A DNA stretch of 64,000 nucleotides from Congeria kusceri (Eukaryota; Mollusca; Bivalvia; Myida; Dreissenidae). The notes below the pieces were generated by a model. The model ran no database searches, was not told the DNA's origin, and saw only the letters and a program-made list of their open reading frames with translations. Where the stretch lies: positions 78,501-142,500 of the forward strand of contig JAPFQT010000377.1 of NCBI GenBank assembly GCA_027627225.1. Reading direction: 5' to 3'. This document shows, piece by piece, positions 12,701 to 24,800 of this stretch (position 1 is its first letter; every line of letters begins with the position of its first letter). The position numbers and the translations under genes are program-made.

Positions 12701-13721
12701 ATATTTTTCCAGTTACATTTACTTGTGCACACAGCCTTTCCCAAAACTAGGCACTCTTGCCCTGAAAAGCTCTGTGTGTGTCCCTAGGCCTATATTCTGG
12801 CCAATTTATCAACTTGGTATATTCACAATCCTGACAATTGTTTAGAGCAATAAAAAATCACAAAAATCACAAAATGCCAACCTATGTCATTTCCATACTT
12901 GATTGCTTATATTAAAGAATAAATTAATCCAGAAAAAACAAATCAACTAGAAATTATCAGAAAGAAACATTAACAGTCTTTTTGTCAGTAAACAATTCAT
13001 GGGTTACAAAATAATTTCACATAAACGTTTCATTACTATATCCCTACAAATTCTAACTCAGTCTTTGGTCTCAACTTGTATCTAATAGTACTACCAAAAC
13101 ATTGTAAGAGACATATTCTTTAACATACTGGATTTTGATTCTATAGTAACTACATTTGAAATATTGAGAGAGCAATGAATACATGCTATCCAATATACCA
13201 ATCGATGGGAGACTGGTACATACATACTGGTATATACGTGTTGAAGTGAAGTCTGTAGGATACGTTCCTTTCTTGTCTATTAAGGTTCATGATAAGCAGG
13301 TAATTAAAAGGTAACATTTAATAAACAACAATCTGTTGCATTCTATTGTTAGCGTTAACAAGGCTGTTTCCATTTGTCGAATGGTGTTGAAGTCCATAAC
13401 TGACTACCAGAGCATCAGAACCATGTCATCATCAACGCCACCCAGTGTGCCCTGGCAACCACTCTGCATGGAGCCTCATTTACCAGCCGTGGCATGTAGC
13501 GTTTAGTAGATATCTCATGGTATGTATAAGGTATGCAATCTGTGCTTCGGTTGTAAATTCTATTTGCTTCATATTGTGTTCTGTACACGCTGAGAAGTAA
13601 TGCGTTATTGCCTCCATAAAATCACTAAGCAGAAGAGTCCAATACATAATATAATATTTCACTTATACTTTTTGTACACAAATGTCATACGTTTTCAAAA
13701 TGCTATGTTTTATTTTTGTTT

Positions 13722-15440
13722 TTATGCCCCCTTTGGTCGTTCGGTCGGTAGGTCTGTCCGTAGACAATTTCGTTTCCGCATGATATCTTGAGAACGCTTT
13801 GACCTACGATCATGAAAGCTGGTACGCTGGTTACTTGGGAGGAAAGGAAGAACCCTATAAATTGAGGTCAACAGGTCAAAGATCAAGGTCACTGTTGCTA
13901 AAAATAGAAAAACGATTTCCCCTCAATAACTTGAGAACGCCTTGATATATTTTAATGAAACTTTACGCATAGATACCTTACATCGAGACCTCGCTTGGGA
14001 TTGCATGTGGGGTGGGTGTGGTTAAGGCCAAGGTCACCGTTACTAAAAATAGAAAAACTGTTTCCGCTGAATAACTTGAGAACGCATCAAGATATTTTAA
14101 TGAAACTTCAATTAAGATACATTATATTGTGACCTCGCTTGGGATTGCATATGGGGTGGGTGGGGTCAAGGTCTAGGTCACCATTACTAAAAATAGAAAA
14201 ACAGTTTCCCCTCAATAACTTGAGAACGCCTTCAGATATTTTAATGAAACTTTACGCATAGATACCTTGCATCGAGACCTCGCTTGGGATTGCATATGGG
14301 GTATGTGGGGGTCAAGGTCATCATTACTAAAAATAGAAAAATGATTTCCGCTGAATAACTTGAGAACGCATCGAGATATTTTAATGAAACTTCACACATA
14401 GATACCTTATATTGAGACCTCGCTTGGGATTGCATATGGGGTGGGTGGGGTCAAGGTCAAGTCACCATTACTAAAAATAGAAAAACGGTTTCCACGGAAT
14501 AACTTGAGAACGCATCAAGATATTTTAATGAAACTAAAAACAAAGATACCTTATATTGAGACCTTGCTTGGGATTGCATATGGTGTGGGTGGGGTCACGG
14601 TCTAGGTCACCATTACTAAAAATAGAAAAAAGGTTTCCGCTCAATAACTTGAGAACGCATTGAGCTATTTTAATGAAACTTTATGCATAGATACCATATG
14701 TCGAGACCTCGCTTGGGATCGCATATGGGGTATGTGGGGTCAAGGTCACAGTTACTAAAAATAGAAAAAACGGTTTCCGCTGAATAACTTGAGAACGCAT
14801 CAAAATATTTTTATGAAACTGCATACATAGATACCGTATATTAAGACCTCGCTTGGTATTGCATATGGGGTTATTGGGGTCATGGTCAAGGCCAGCATTA
14901 CTAAAAATATAAAAACGGTCTCCGCTCAATAATTTTAGAACACATCAAGATATTTTAATGAAAGTTCGTACATAGATACCTTGTATTCAGACCTCGCTTG
15001 GGATTGCATATGGGGTTCATAGGGTCAAGGTCAAGGTCACAGTTATTAAAAAAAGGAAAACGGTTTCAGCATAATAACTGTAGAACGCATCGAAATATTT
15101 TAATGAAACCTCATACATATGTACCTTATATAGAGACCTCGCTTTGGATAGCATATGGGATGGGTGGGGTCAAGGTCATTGTTGCCAAAAATAGAAAAAC
15201 GGTTTCCGTTCAATAACGTTAAATCGCATCGAGATATTTTAAAGAAACTTCATACATAGATACCTTATATTGAGACCTCTCTGGGATTTCATATCGAGTG
15301 GGTAAGTTTAAGGTCACCATTACTAAAAATAGAAAAACGGTTTCCGCTAAATAAGTTAAGAACGCATTGAGATATTTTAATGAAACTTCATACATAGATA
15401 CCATATATCGAGGCCTCGGTTGGGCTTGCATATAAAAAAA
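13722..15440 (+). repeat. tandem-array element, about 145-bp monomer, about 11 copies
   Basis: The left side begins with TTATGCCCCCTTTGGTCG and a (TCGG)n/(TCTG)n stretch at about 13740-13765. The monomer contains AATAACTTGAGAACGC, ATTTTAATGAAACTTCAT, ATAGATACCTTATAT, GACCTCGCTTGGGATTGCAT, GGGGTCAAGGTCACC and AAAATAGAAAAACGG. The AGATACC phrase recurs at about 13971, 14115, 14260 and onwards. The right end stops abruptly near 15440 without a hairpin. The same monomer occurs at 5440-5635, 16750-17630 and, inverted, at 47960-48240. Confidence 0.8.
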
Positions 15441-15729
15441 TCTTAACAATTGCACGTATTCTCACATATAGATCTCCGTGTCATCTATAGACAGAAAAAA
15501 CGCAAGTATAAATTCACATTTCGACACAATTAATGAACTGTTTCTGTGATGGAAAAATAACCTTGTTGGGTACCCAGATAATTGCTACTTGTCACAGTTC
15601 AAAACAGGAAGCAGTGTACTGAATTCTACAGATTATATGGTCATTTAATGCAAATCTATGAACTATAGATTTTGTGTGTTGTACAAGCTTTTGAAAGTGA
15701 TTACAATGTTTCTCTTACTGTTATTTCAG

Positions 15730-15829
15730 AGAGCTGAAGGCGACACCTGTACATGTGACTGGAACTTTGAAGGACCGCCCTTTGACAAGCTCTTTTATGA
15801 CTGACACCTGCAGCCAAGCTGCAACCACA
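15730..15829 (+). pseudogene. decayed duplicate of the 12361-12457 exon
   Basis: It sits behind a good acceptor (TGTTATTTCAG) and keeps the matching frame, with NFEGPP retained. An in-frame TGA at 15802-15804 replaces the cysteine codon TGC of copy 1. It is one codon longer than copy 1, and its donor context is degraded to ACCACA|GTTTGT. The flanking intron sequence is also shared with 12175-12480. It reads as a pseudo-exon created by segmental duplication. Confidence 0.55.
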
Positions 15830-15921
15830 GTTTGTTGAATACCAAAAATATGCCATACAAGTATATGCACATACTTTTCCAGGGTTGGTGAAATCTCATA
15901 TTGCCTTACTTGTCTGTTTTT

Positions 15922-17665
15922 AGCTCACCTGAGCTCATGGTGAGTTTTTACGATTGCCTTTTGTACGTCGTGCGTCATGTGTCAACATTTTCATTCAAAG
16001 AACATCTCCTCCTAAACCGCTTGACAGATTTTCACCAAACTTTACAGGAATGATCCTTGGGTGACCCTCTTTCAAAATTGTTCAAATCGTTCGTGTCCGC
16101 TTCATATGTAGATCACAAGAGCTAAAAATAGATTTAAAAACTGAAACTTTAAAAATCTTCTCTGAAACCACAAGGCTTGTAGTGTTTATATATGATATGT
16201 GACATCCTCTAGTGGTCCTCTACAAAGATTGTTCAAACTGCAAGGCCCAGAGGTTTCATATTTGGTGTGTAAAATTGTATGGTGTTCCTCTAGTTCCTCT
16301 AGAAAGATTGTTCAAATGATGGCCCTGGGGTGAAAACTTGCCACACCCCGTGGCTCATATGGTTTATTTAGACTTAAATATTAAAATGATTTTTAAAATC
16401 TTCTCCTCTGAAACTGCAAGGCCTAGAGGTTTCATATTTGTTATGTAACATTGTATAGTGGTCCTCTACAAAGATTGTTCAAGTGATGCCCCTTGGGTCA
16501 AAACTGGCCACAACCCCGGGGGTCACATGGTTTATATAGACTTAAATAGCAGAATGACTTAAACAAAATTCTCCTGAACGTTCAAGGCCTAGAGCTGTTC
16601 TTTTTGGTATGTAACATTGTGTAGTGGTCCTTGATGCCGCTGGGGTCAACGCCGGGCACACCCAGGGGCTCATATGGTTTATCTAGACGTTAATGGCAAA
16701 ATGATTTATACACTCTTCTTAAACCACAAGGACCAGAGGTTTCATATTTGGTTAAAACATTATATTGGGACCTCGATTGGGATTGCATATGGGATGGATG
16801 GGGTCAAGGTCAAGGATACTGTTACTTAAAATAGAAAAACGGTTTGCGCTCAATAACTTTAGAATGCATTTATTTAATTTAAGGAAACTTAATTCATAGA
16901 TACCTTATTTTGACACCACACATGTGATTGCATATGGGGTGGGAAGGGTCAAGATCAAGGTCACTGTTACTAAAAAAACAAAACCAGTTTCCTGTTACAA
17001 AAAAAACAAAACCAGTTTCAGCTCAATATCTTGAAAACGCATTGAAATATTTTAGTGAATTTTGATACATAAATACATTATTTTGAGACTTCATTTGGGA
17101 TTGCATACGGGGTTGTTGGGGTCAAGGTCACCATTATTAAATTTAGAAAAATTGTTACCATTAAATATCTTGAGAAGCATTGCGCTATTTTAATGAAACT
17201 TAATTCATAAGTACCTTATATCAAGACATTGCATGGGATTGCATATAGGGTGGGTGGGGTCAAGGTCACTGTTACTGAAAATAGAAAGACGATTTCTACG
17301 CAGTAACTTGAGAAAGCATTGCGATATTTTAATGAAACATAATACACATATCTTAAATCGTGACCTCACTTGGGTTTGCTTATGGGGTGGGTGGGTCAAT
17401 GTCACTGTGATTAAAAGTAGAAAAACGGTTTACGCTCAATAACTTAAGAATCCATTGAGATATTTTCATGAAACTTCATACGTAGATACCTTATATTAAG
17501 ACCTTGCTTTACACATGTGGTGGGTGGGGTCAAGGTCAAGGTTACTGTTACTCAAAATAGACCAACAGTATTTGCTCAATAACTTGAAAACCTATTGAGA
17601 TATTTTAATGAAACTTCATACATAGATATCAGGTGACCAACCTAGGGCCATAGTGGCCCTCTTGT
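15922..17665 (+). mobile_element. hairpin-bounded array element with two different internal arrays
   Basis: The left end is AGCTCACCTGAGCTCATGGT, an imperfect palindrome preceded by a T-run. The first array (about 16000-16745) has monomers with GGTTTCATATTTGG, AACATTGTATAGTGGTCCTC and TCAAAACTGGCCAC. At about 16750 it switches to the roughly 145-bp monomer of the 13.7-kb array. The right end has a hairpin GGGCCA-TAG-TGGCCC (17645-17659) running into CTCTTGT (17659-17665). The left boundary agrees with a comparison to the uninterrupted duplicate near 12.5 kb. No open reading frame is credible. Confidence 0.7.
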
Positions 17666-17669
17666 TGAC

Positions 17670-18730
17670 AAATTATTGTTGCTGATTTTCTGTACTGTAC
17701 ACTATTTATACATACGTTTTGCAAGATTTCACTTGTCCGTACATGCTCTGGGATAAGCTGGGCAATACGGACAATTGATTTTGCAATCTTTGCTTCTATT
17801 ACTGTGAACGTTTTTGAAACCCAGTGTGGGCTGATAATATTTCAATGAGGGTACAGTAAGATATAAATAAGGTCATCATTCACTCTATTAGAGCATCACA
17901 TGAACAATCTCATGTATAAAAATCACCTGACAGTGAGAGTAAAGGTTCAATGTAAGTATCTCAGGACGTCTAGGATAATCATCCATAATTATCGTGAAAA
18001 TGTTGGAGGTCATGTCAATGACGTACAATATTTATCTCAAAGTTAGATAGTGACGATACGCATTTAAAATTGTCAACTGTGTCACATACTAAATATCGCA
18101 GACCCTGGACTGTGGTTGTCCCTTTATCTGCATGAAATTAACTTTGTATGTCACCAGGCACGTGTAACAATAAAGGGCCAATACATGTTTTTATTATTAT
18201 GTTTATTATCATTTCATTTATAGATTTCGATTGAAAGATTCAGTCTTGTTGCTTTTGTCTAGCTACAAAATGCGTAGCACATTGGGGCCTGCTCATTATA
18301 ATTTCATACAAAACATCAGCACGGCGAACATTTTGCAATAATTTTAAAGCAGACATAAAGGCAATGTTTTAGTGATCCATATTGGTTTGTGATAGGTATT
18401 ACATGTAGTAAGAAATTATAATGGTAACACATGCCAGGATGTTTAAAGTTTTATGTAACTAAAGAGCTATACAAAATTGAATAGTTAAATATGCAAAATG
18501 TCCCTTTAAATGACAGTAACATAATGTATCATTTATGTGTACCATATTTGGGACAATTATCTTTCTGTATCTCTATCACAAGGTGAGTAAAAATCCTTGT
18601 ATGAGCCTGTATCATAGAAATGGGGATGGGTGTCAGAGTTTGAATTGTTTGATTATTGAATGTGCTCTTAAAAAAGCATACTGATGGTATTTTGCATAAA
18701 AATTAGATACAATAACACAATAAAATTTTG
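17670..18730. other. no gene recognised
   Basis: Ordinary AT-rich sequence. From about 18480 it resumes similarity to 12490-12700 (GGGACAATTATCTTTCT), so the earlier part is either inserted here or deleted from the other copy. No exon or transposon end was identified. Confidence 0.4.
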
Positions 18731-19209
18731 TCCCCCACTAAAAATGGGGATTGCTAATGTAGGTGGGCCTGTCTCTGTAGACCACTTTCATTTCCGCATG
18801 GCCAACAGCTTTCATTCGATGTTCACCAAACTTCATGAAAATGTTTGTGGGCTTAATATCTTGGCCAAGCTTGATAATCAGCCAAATCACCTTAGGAATT
18901 TTGGAGTTATGGTCTATGAATTATCTAAAATTGGCCTTTATAACCGTTACCATTCTCGAAATGCAACAGTTTTCATCCGATTATTACGAAACTTGATGAA
19001 AACATAAGCGGTTATAATATCTTAGCCATGTTTGATGATTGACCAAACTGACCCACAAACTGCAGAGTTATTACCCTTGATTTATCTAAAATTGGACTTT
19101 TTAGCAATTTGCATTATTTATGTCCAACTGTTTTCATCAGATTTACAGTTACCAAGCTAAATATTTTAAATATTGCTTTAAACGTAGAAGGGGCATAACC
19201 ATCTCTTGT
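18731..19209 (+). repeat. array element, CCCCACTAAAAATGGGG type, copy 1
   Basis: The left end is a CCCC/GGGG hairpin near 18732-18750, followed by GTCTCTGTAGACCA. Two to three monomers carry TCACCAAACTTCATGAAAATG, TAATATCTTGGCCAAG and GGAGTTATGG. The right end reads GGGGCATAACCAT then CTCTTGT (19203-19209); the usual 3' hairpin is missing in this copy. The 107-codon open frame inside is a translation of the repeat. Confidence 0.65.
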
Positions 19210-19266
19210 TTACATAAGATTCCAATGTTAGGAATCAAATTTTACCATATTGTCCACTGTTTCCAG

Positions 19267-19369
19267 GCTTTAGACACCCAGGAAGAGGCTGTAGACACAA
19301 TAATCACTATGAAAACATACAGACACATCAGCGTTGATTACGCCCACGAGATGGTGAAAAAGGCCACAG
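19267..19369 (+). CDS. candidate internal exon of an unrecognised gene
   Basis: The segment follows a strong acceptor (CCACTGTTTCCAG) and ends at CCACAG|GTACCT. It is 103 nt, entering in phase 0 and leaving in phase 1. The translation begins ALDTQEEAVDTIITMKTYRH and continues ISVDYAHEMVKKAT, a polar, probably helical stretch. The phase-1 exit fits the next candidate exon at 20367, giving an open join and then a stop, which is the main reason to believe both. I do not recognise the family. It directly follows the end of an array element. Confidence 0.45.
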
Positions 19370-19721
19370 GTACCTGGTACTTAACATGATCAAACTCAAA
19401 TTTTGACTGCCTTTACTGTAAGCATATCATATGAACTCTTTATGGCCTTGACATACATTGTAGCATCAAATGTTGACATTGCTTGTAGTTAATATGTGTG
19501 CAATATAAACCTGGCATAGTCGTAGAATAATTTCAGTGTATTGAGCAATTTTACATGATTTTAAAGCAGTGTGGTAAATGTGTTAACAAACAGTATGTTT
19601 TGAAACTTATATGTTAGGATGTTTATCATTTATCTTCCTGCCAAAGTCTCCTTTCTGTTGCGTTACCACAACAGTTGACCTGTTGAGTACTCAGATAATC
19701 AAAATAAAGCTGGATGAAGTC

Positions 19722-20294
19722 TTCACTAATCATGCATCCCTCGAAGATGGTGGGGTATATTGGTTTGCTAATGTCTGTCTGTCGGTAGACCATTTTCGTT
19801 TCTGCTCTCTTAGTTCTACAGTTTTCATCTGATCTTCACCAAACTTGATAAAATGTTTGTTGGCATGATATCTATGTCAAGTTTGATAATCAGACAAATC
19901 GCCCCAAGATTGTGGAGTTATGCCCCTTGAATTATATATACTTGGCCTTTTTTTAACCATTTCAGCTCTCAAAGTCCAACAGTTTCAATCAGATCTTCAC
20001 CAAATTTAATGAAAATGTTTGTTGGCATAATATCTAGGTAAAGTTCAATAATCAGCCAAACCGCCGAAGGAATTGTGGAGTTTTGCCCTTGAATTATATA
20101 AAATTTGCGTTTTAGCTGTTTCTGTTCTCTAGGTACAACCGTTTATAGCCGACCTTCACCAGACTTGGTGAAAATCTTTTTGGGCATTTTATCTTTGTCC
20201 TTATGTTCAAGTTATGGCCCTTGATTATATTAAATTAGCCTTTTTAGCTATTTTAACCTAGAGGAGGCATAACTGTTTTACAAACAGCTCTTGT
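19722..20294 (+). repeat. array element, GGGGTATATTGGTTTGC type, copy 2
   Basis: It begins near TGGTGGGGTATATTGG with GTCTGTCTGTCGG, followed by monomers with TCACCAAACTTGATAAAATG, GTTGGCATAATATCT and TTATGCCCCTTGAA. The right end is a clean hairpin CTGTTT-TAC-AAACAG (20273-20287), then CTCTTGT (20288-20294). Confidence 0.7.
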
Positions 20295-20366
20295 ATTATA
20301 ATTATGAACACAACATCCATATGAGTGCCAATATTATTCAGTTGCTTACACTAAGTTGATGTGCAG

Positions 20367-20470
20367 GGACAGATGGGTCTGCCAGGGGTCAAGTGGAGTA
20401 TTCATTGGGAATGGAACTAGAGCCAGACACTGGACCTGTACCGGCGGACTGTGGTTGTGATAGCTATTAA
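20367..20470 (+). CDS. candidate terminal exon (with stop) of an unrecognised gene
   Basis: The acceptor is TTGATGTGCAG. Joined in phase to 19369, it reads TDGSARGQVEYSLGMELEP, then DTGPVPADCGCDSY and a TAA at 20468-20470. A possible alternative donor AAG|GTAAGA at about 20500 lies past the stop. The protein tail ends in three closely spaced cysteines or neighbours (DCGCDSY). The gene lies upstream of, and in the same orientation as, the TRIM gene at 21524. Different reading frames and an intervening stop mean it is not an extra exon of that gene. Confidence 0.42.
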
Positions 20471-20519
20471 GTCAAGGATTGCAACCCAATGTCTCGCCAA
20501 GGTAAGATAACATTGATAT

Positions 20520-21523
20520 ATACACACAGCCACTGCCTCCTTGGCATGCCGTCCAAATGTAGAATGGTTTCAACAAACAAATTGATTGCTAACCTGATCT
20601 CATGTCAGTTATTGTGGTCAGTCATTGTCCGGCATCAGTTGGTCATCGTATGTCATTCATTGTGAACATTTTGCTTTATACAACTTTTTCACTGAAAACG
20701 CTGGATGGAAGTTGGAGAAAAAAAACAGGCATTTATGTTCAGATGCCTTCAAATGAAGTTGATCTTGACAGAAAACAGTTTGTACAAAAGGTAAAACCTT
20801 AAACAAAAGTTGCTGCCTTAGTTTTGAGTGCAAACTTATTAAAATAATTGCATCCAAGATACTTTAAATTTGATCGCGAGTCTAAGAGGGAATTAAGTTG
20901 GAATCAACATTTGATACTTACATGTACAGTGTGATGACAGTTTGGGTCAGACCATTAATGTCTTTAAGACAGGAGTTGTCTCCCTATGGCTTTAATTATT
21001 GAAGATTGCAGAATATTATCAGAGTTAATGAGGGGATTTGTTTCCAAAATGACTACAGAAAAATCTAACTTGTTTACTTTTTGAGGAAATGACAATTTTA
21101 TAAAATATTCTATGTGGGAAAACATCCAGTAGACATAAATATTGCTTAATCACCCCAAGAACTGCATAATCAGTACACACTTAAACCAACTGCATTTAGT
21201 CTGTCTGATAATCATCTTTAAAGTAACCTTATATTAAACTACAAACCTTCTTTGTCACAGTGTAAAGTTGAAAGTTATCAAATACTTAGTCGACCTAATA
21301 CTCACGTGACAGTTCACATGGTTACACTGTTTTCTGATATAAGACCATTACAGTTTATCTTGGTTTCTGTTCAGTTTGAATTATTTATTGCTGGATAATA
21401 GGCTGTAACATTTAATGTGTTTATTTCTGGAATATTAATCTTCATGTTTAGAGATACTGCAACATTAATATCTTACTTGAATTTAAATCATAAAGGTTTG
21501 TTTGTTGAAAGTCAATTAGCAAA
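20520..21523 (+). promoter_or_regulatory. upstream region of the TRIM-like gene; no clear promoter seen
   Basis: This is AT-rich sequence between the preceding candidate gene end and the TRIM start codon. No convincing TATA box sits at a sensible distance from 21524, and a non-coding first exon cannot be excluded. The start context is good: AAAATGGCG with A at -3 and G at +4. Confidence 0.25.
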
Positions 21524-21867
21524 ATGGCGACGTTTTCGGTGTCTACGGTTGCTGAAGATTCTGATACAGTTAAAGACTATTGTTGTTCAATCTGCAAATT
21601 ACAGACTCTGGAGGTAGATGCAGATTTTTACTGTACAACGTGTCAGAAGTTGTACTGTGGAAAATGTATTCACAATCATAGTCAGCATGGTCAGTGGTTT
21701 AAAAAACGTTCTCTTTATGGAAGGGAAAAAATGAACAAATGGCCAGTTTCCAAGAAGGTGGAGGATTTTTTACTCAAATGTGAATTTCATGAAGATGAAA
21801 GGCTGGACAGGTTCTGCAATGACCACAGTCAGTTGTGCTGCACTCATTGTGCTTCCGTTAACCACAG
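21524..21867 (+). CDS. TRIM-like gene exon 1 (both B-boxes)
   Basis: It encodes the start MATFSVSTVAEDSDTVKDYC and both zinc-binding B-boxes. It ends within the Arg115 codon at ACCACAG|GTATTT. The first residues lack any RING cysteines, and I found no upstream exon that could supply them. Confidence 0.88.
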
Positions 21868-24800
21868 GTATTTTACAAAATAGGTTTGCTTTAATTAATG
21901 TTGAAATATCAATAAACTGTGTACAATTCAGAATTTTCCAGTCATCAATTTAGATTCATATTATTTATATTACAAATTCTTAAAAACTGTTGATATTGAA
22001 AGTCTTGGTAAGTCTAGCAAGTGAGGAATTATGACCCTTGAATTATCTAAACTTAGCCTTTTAGTTTTAGCCGTTTCCAGTTTCTTATGTCAAACAATAT
22101 TCATCATATCTTACCAAAGATATTTGGGAGCATAATATTTTGGTTAAGTTATAGCCAAATCATTACAGTCATTGTGTAGTTATGGCCATTCATTTATCTA
22201 AAAATTGTCTTTTTAGCAGTTTTTGTTCTCTAAGTCTAACAGTTATCATTCGATCCTCCACAAACGTGACGAAACTGTTTGTGATTATTTTGTCATAGCA
22301 AATTTGATGATCAAATTTACAACTTGTCATAGAAACTGCTGAGTTACTGCCTTAGTTTATGTAAAATTGGTCTTTTAGAACTGTTTTCTCCTTGTGTTCA
22401 ACAGTTTTCATCCAATCTTGTTAGGGGGCATAACTGTTTTAAAAACAGCTCTTGTTCATATATTTTGTGTTTGCAGTGGCATACTCTTGCGTAAATTTAA
22501 ATTTATTTTCAGTAAAGAAACATTTATTTATTGTAACAGATTTGAAATATAATTAATAATAAACTAAGTAATCATTTTCGATTGATTGTTGTTTATTGGC
22601 CAATTAACAACAATTTGGAATTCTGATGCGTAGGAATTAAATCACGAGGGTGTTAACTTGAGTGGTTTTATAGCCACGCATCAGAACAACAAAGACTTCT
22701 TTATTGGACATTAAATAACGATAATGCAATAATTATTTCGATTCTAACATGATCTGACAGATATTTGTGCAATTGTAATGAGAACTACAATGTACAATTA
22801 TTGACTAGATGGCCATTGGACATGGTTTGATGTTTACTGGCTGAGCGCATGCTGACCGAGATCAGCATGATCGAGTATCACCCAGTAAACATCAATCCAA
22901 TGGCCATCTAGTCAACAAATGGTCTATTATATCATATATGAATATTAAATAATTATGGTAAATATATTGAAATGTAAAGGATTAAAATATTCAATTAAGT
23001 CAGCTTTTATTCAATCATATTTAAATGTTATTATACCGTTCATGTTTAAAGTACGTAAAGATAATAAGAACATAATTCAATAGTTATTTTATTCCGGTTC
23101 TTGTCGCTGCGTGTAAATTGTTATGTGCATGCGGGGTTCAAATTTTGAGAAATCCACAAATCTAGTTTTAGCCCATAGGACATAAGTAGGGCTGTTTTGA
23201 CCAATGGGAGGGCGTCTATTTATAGATTATATAACAATTTATGATGCTGCGCTCAGAATCAGGACAACTTTTTCCGTTGGTTATTTTTAAAACGATTTTT
23301 GTGTTCTTAGTCTATGGAAAAAATCATGTTAGAATTATGGATCAAGGTCAGTGTCGGGGTAGTTTATCGGAGTTATTTAGGCTTTTGGTTGGCATGAAAA
23401 AGTAGGGTCAGTCGAGCCACCAACAGCATTGACATTTTGTGGGGGCTGTATTATTTGGACAGTTTCGCATGCATTTTGCCCTTTCTTCAGTATTCCTTAT
23501 ACAAAGTGTATCAATGCTGCCCTATTCATTTGAGGGCGCTTTTCCGTACCTTATCCGCATTGCGCAAATCCGCATCCGCAAACAATCAAACAAGTTGAAA
23601 ACAGTTGGACCGTTTCCATATATCCTCGGTCCGTATCCGCAAAGCGCAATCGCAAAAGCCGCCGCAAGAAATTGCTTTGTGAGCGATTTTTGCGTATTCT
23701 GACGACATGGTATCTAACTTAGCAATTTAAACGAAAGGCTGTGATCCATAAAACATTGGATGAAAAGAAGAAACAGTCTAGATACACCTGGATAACTCAT
23801 GTCAGTGCTTTTACACTAAACTAAACTAAAATATTCTATGTTTATTTGCGGATTTGTGGAAAAGCGCGTCCATATAATATTTATGCGGATACAGATGCGG
23901 ATACGAATGTGGATATGGACATATGGAAAAGAGGCCTTATGCTCCATGTTTATAAAGTAAAGTTTGAAGAAAACTCATAAATGTATATTAATTTAAAACA
24001 GACATAAAGTGCATCGAATTACTGGATGTCTGCATACATGTCATTCCCATGGTACATTCTTTAAAATAAGAATGTTTATCTTTTATGAATATTTGATTCT
24101 ATTTTACCTGAATGGTCATTATTATAAATTATTTTTATCGTTTTCAGACAGTGCGCCCAAGTGAAGCTTATTTTGGAATCATTGCAAAAGCAGCCCACAA
24201 ACCAGAAGCAACTGTCAGCACAGATTCAGACCATTCTTTCACAAATGAAGCACCTGCACAATAATTGGGAGGACAGCCATCGTTCGCTGCAGGGTTCATA
24301 CAATGAACATGAGCGACACATGGTACAAGATATGCGTTTAAAAATCAAATCCTTTTTTGTTGAATTCGAAAATAAAAAAGTGAATGAAATACTTGAACAT
24401 GAGCAAGAAGAACTGCGTCAGAATATCAGTTCTATTTTAGCTGAATTTGATCATAGCTCTGTAAAGGACTTGAAAGAGAATCTGATAACCCTTCAATCTA
24501 ATATTGACAAAAGCATCAGGCTTCATGATGAAATGAAACAACTCCAAGACGCCCTACAACACATTTATGATAAGAACAGAAACGAATTGTTGTTTATTGC
24601 AAATAGAAAATGTCTACAAAAAATACAACAGTTTGAAACATATCTTAAAGTCCAGACATTTACAGTGCAAGCGAACCCAGACAAGGTCTTCCGTGTGCAG
24701 GGGAAGGTCTTCCGTGTGAAGGGGAAGTCTGTATGTAATGTGCGCATACCAAGTGATTCATCACCATGCTGTATCAGTGGCATATGTGTTCTCCCTGATG

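Noticed and set aside
13380..13510. Open, locally GC-richer stretch resembling an exon (MSSSTPPSVPWQPLCMEPHL)
   Set aside because: No acceptor or donor with usable phase, and two other frames are equally open.
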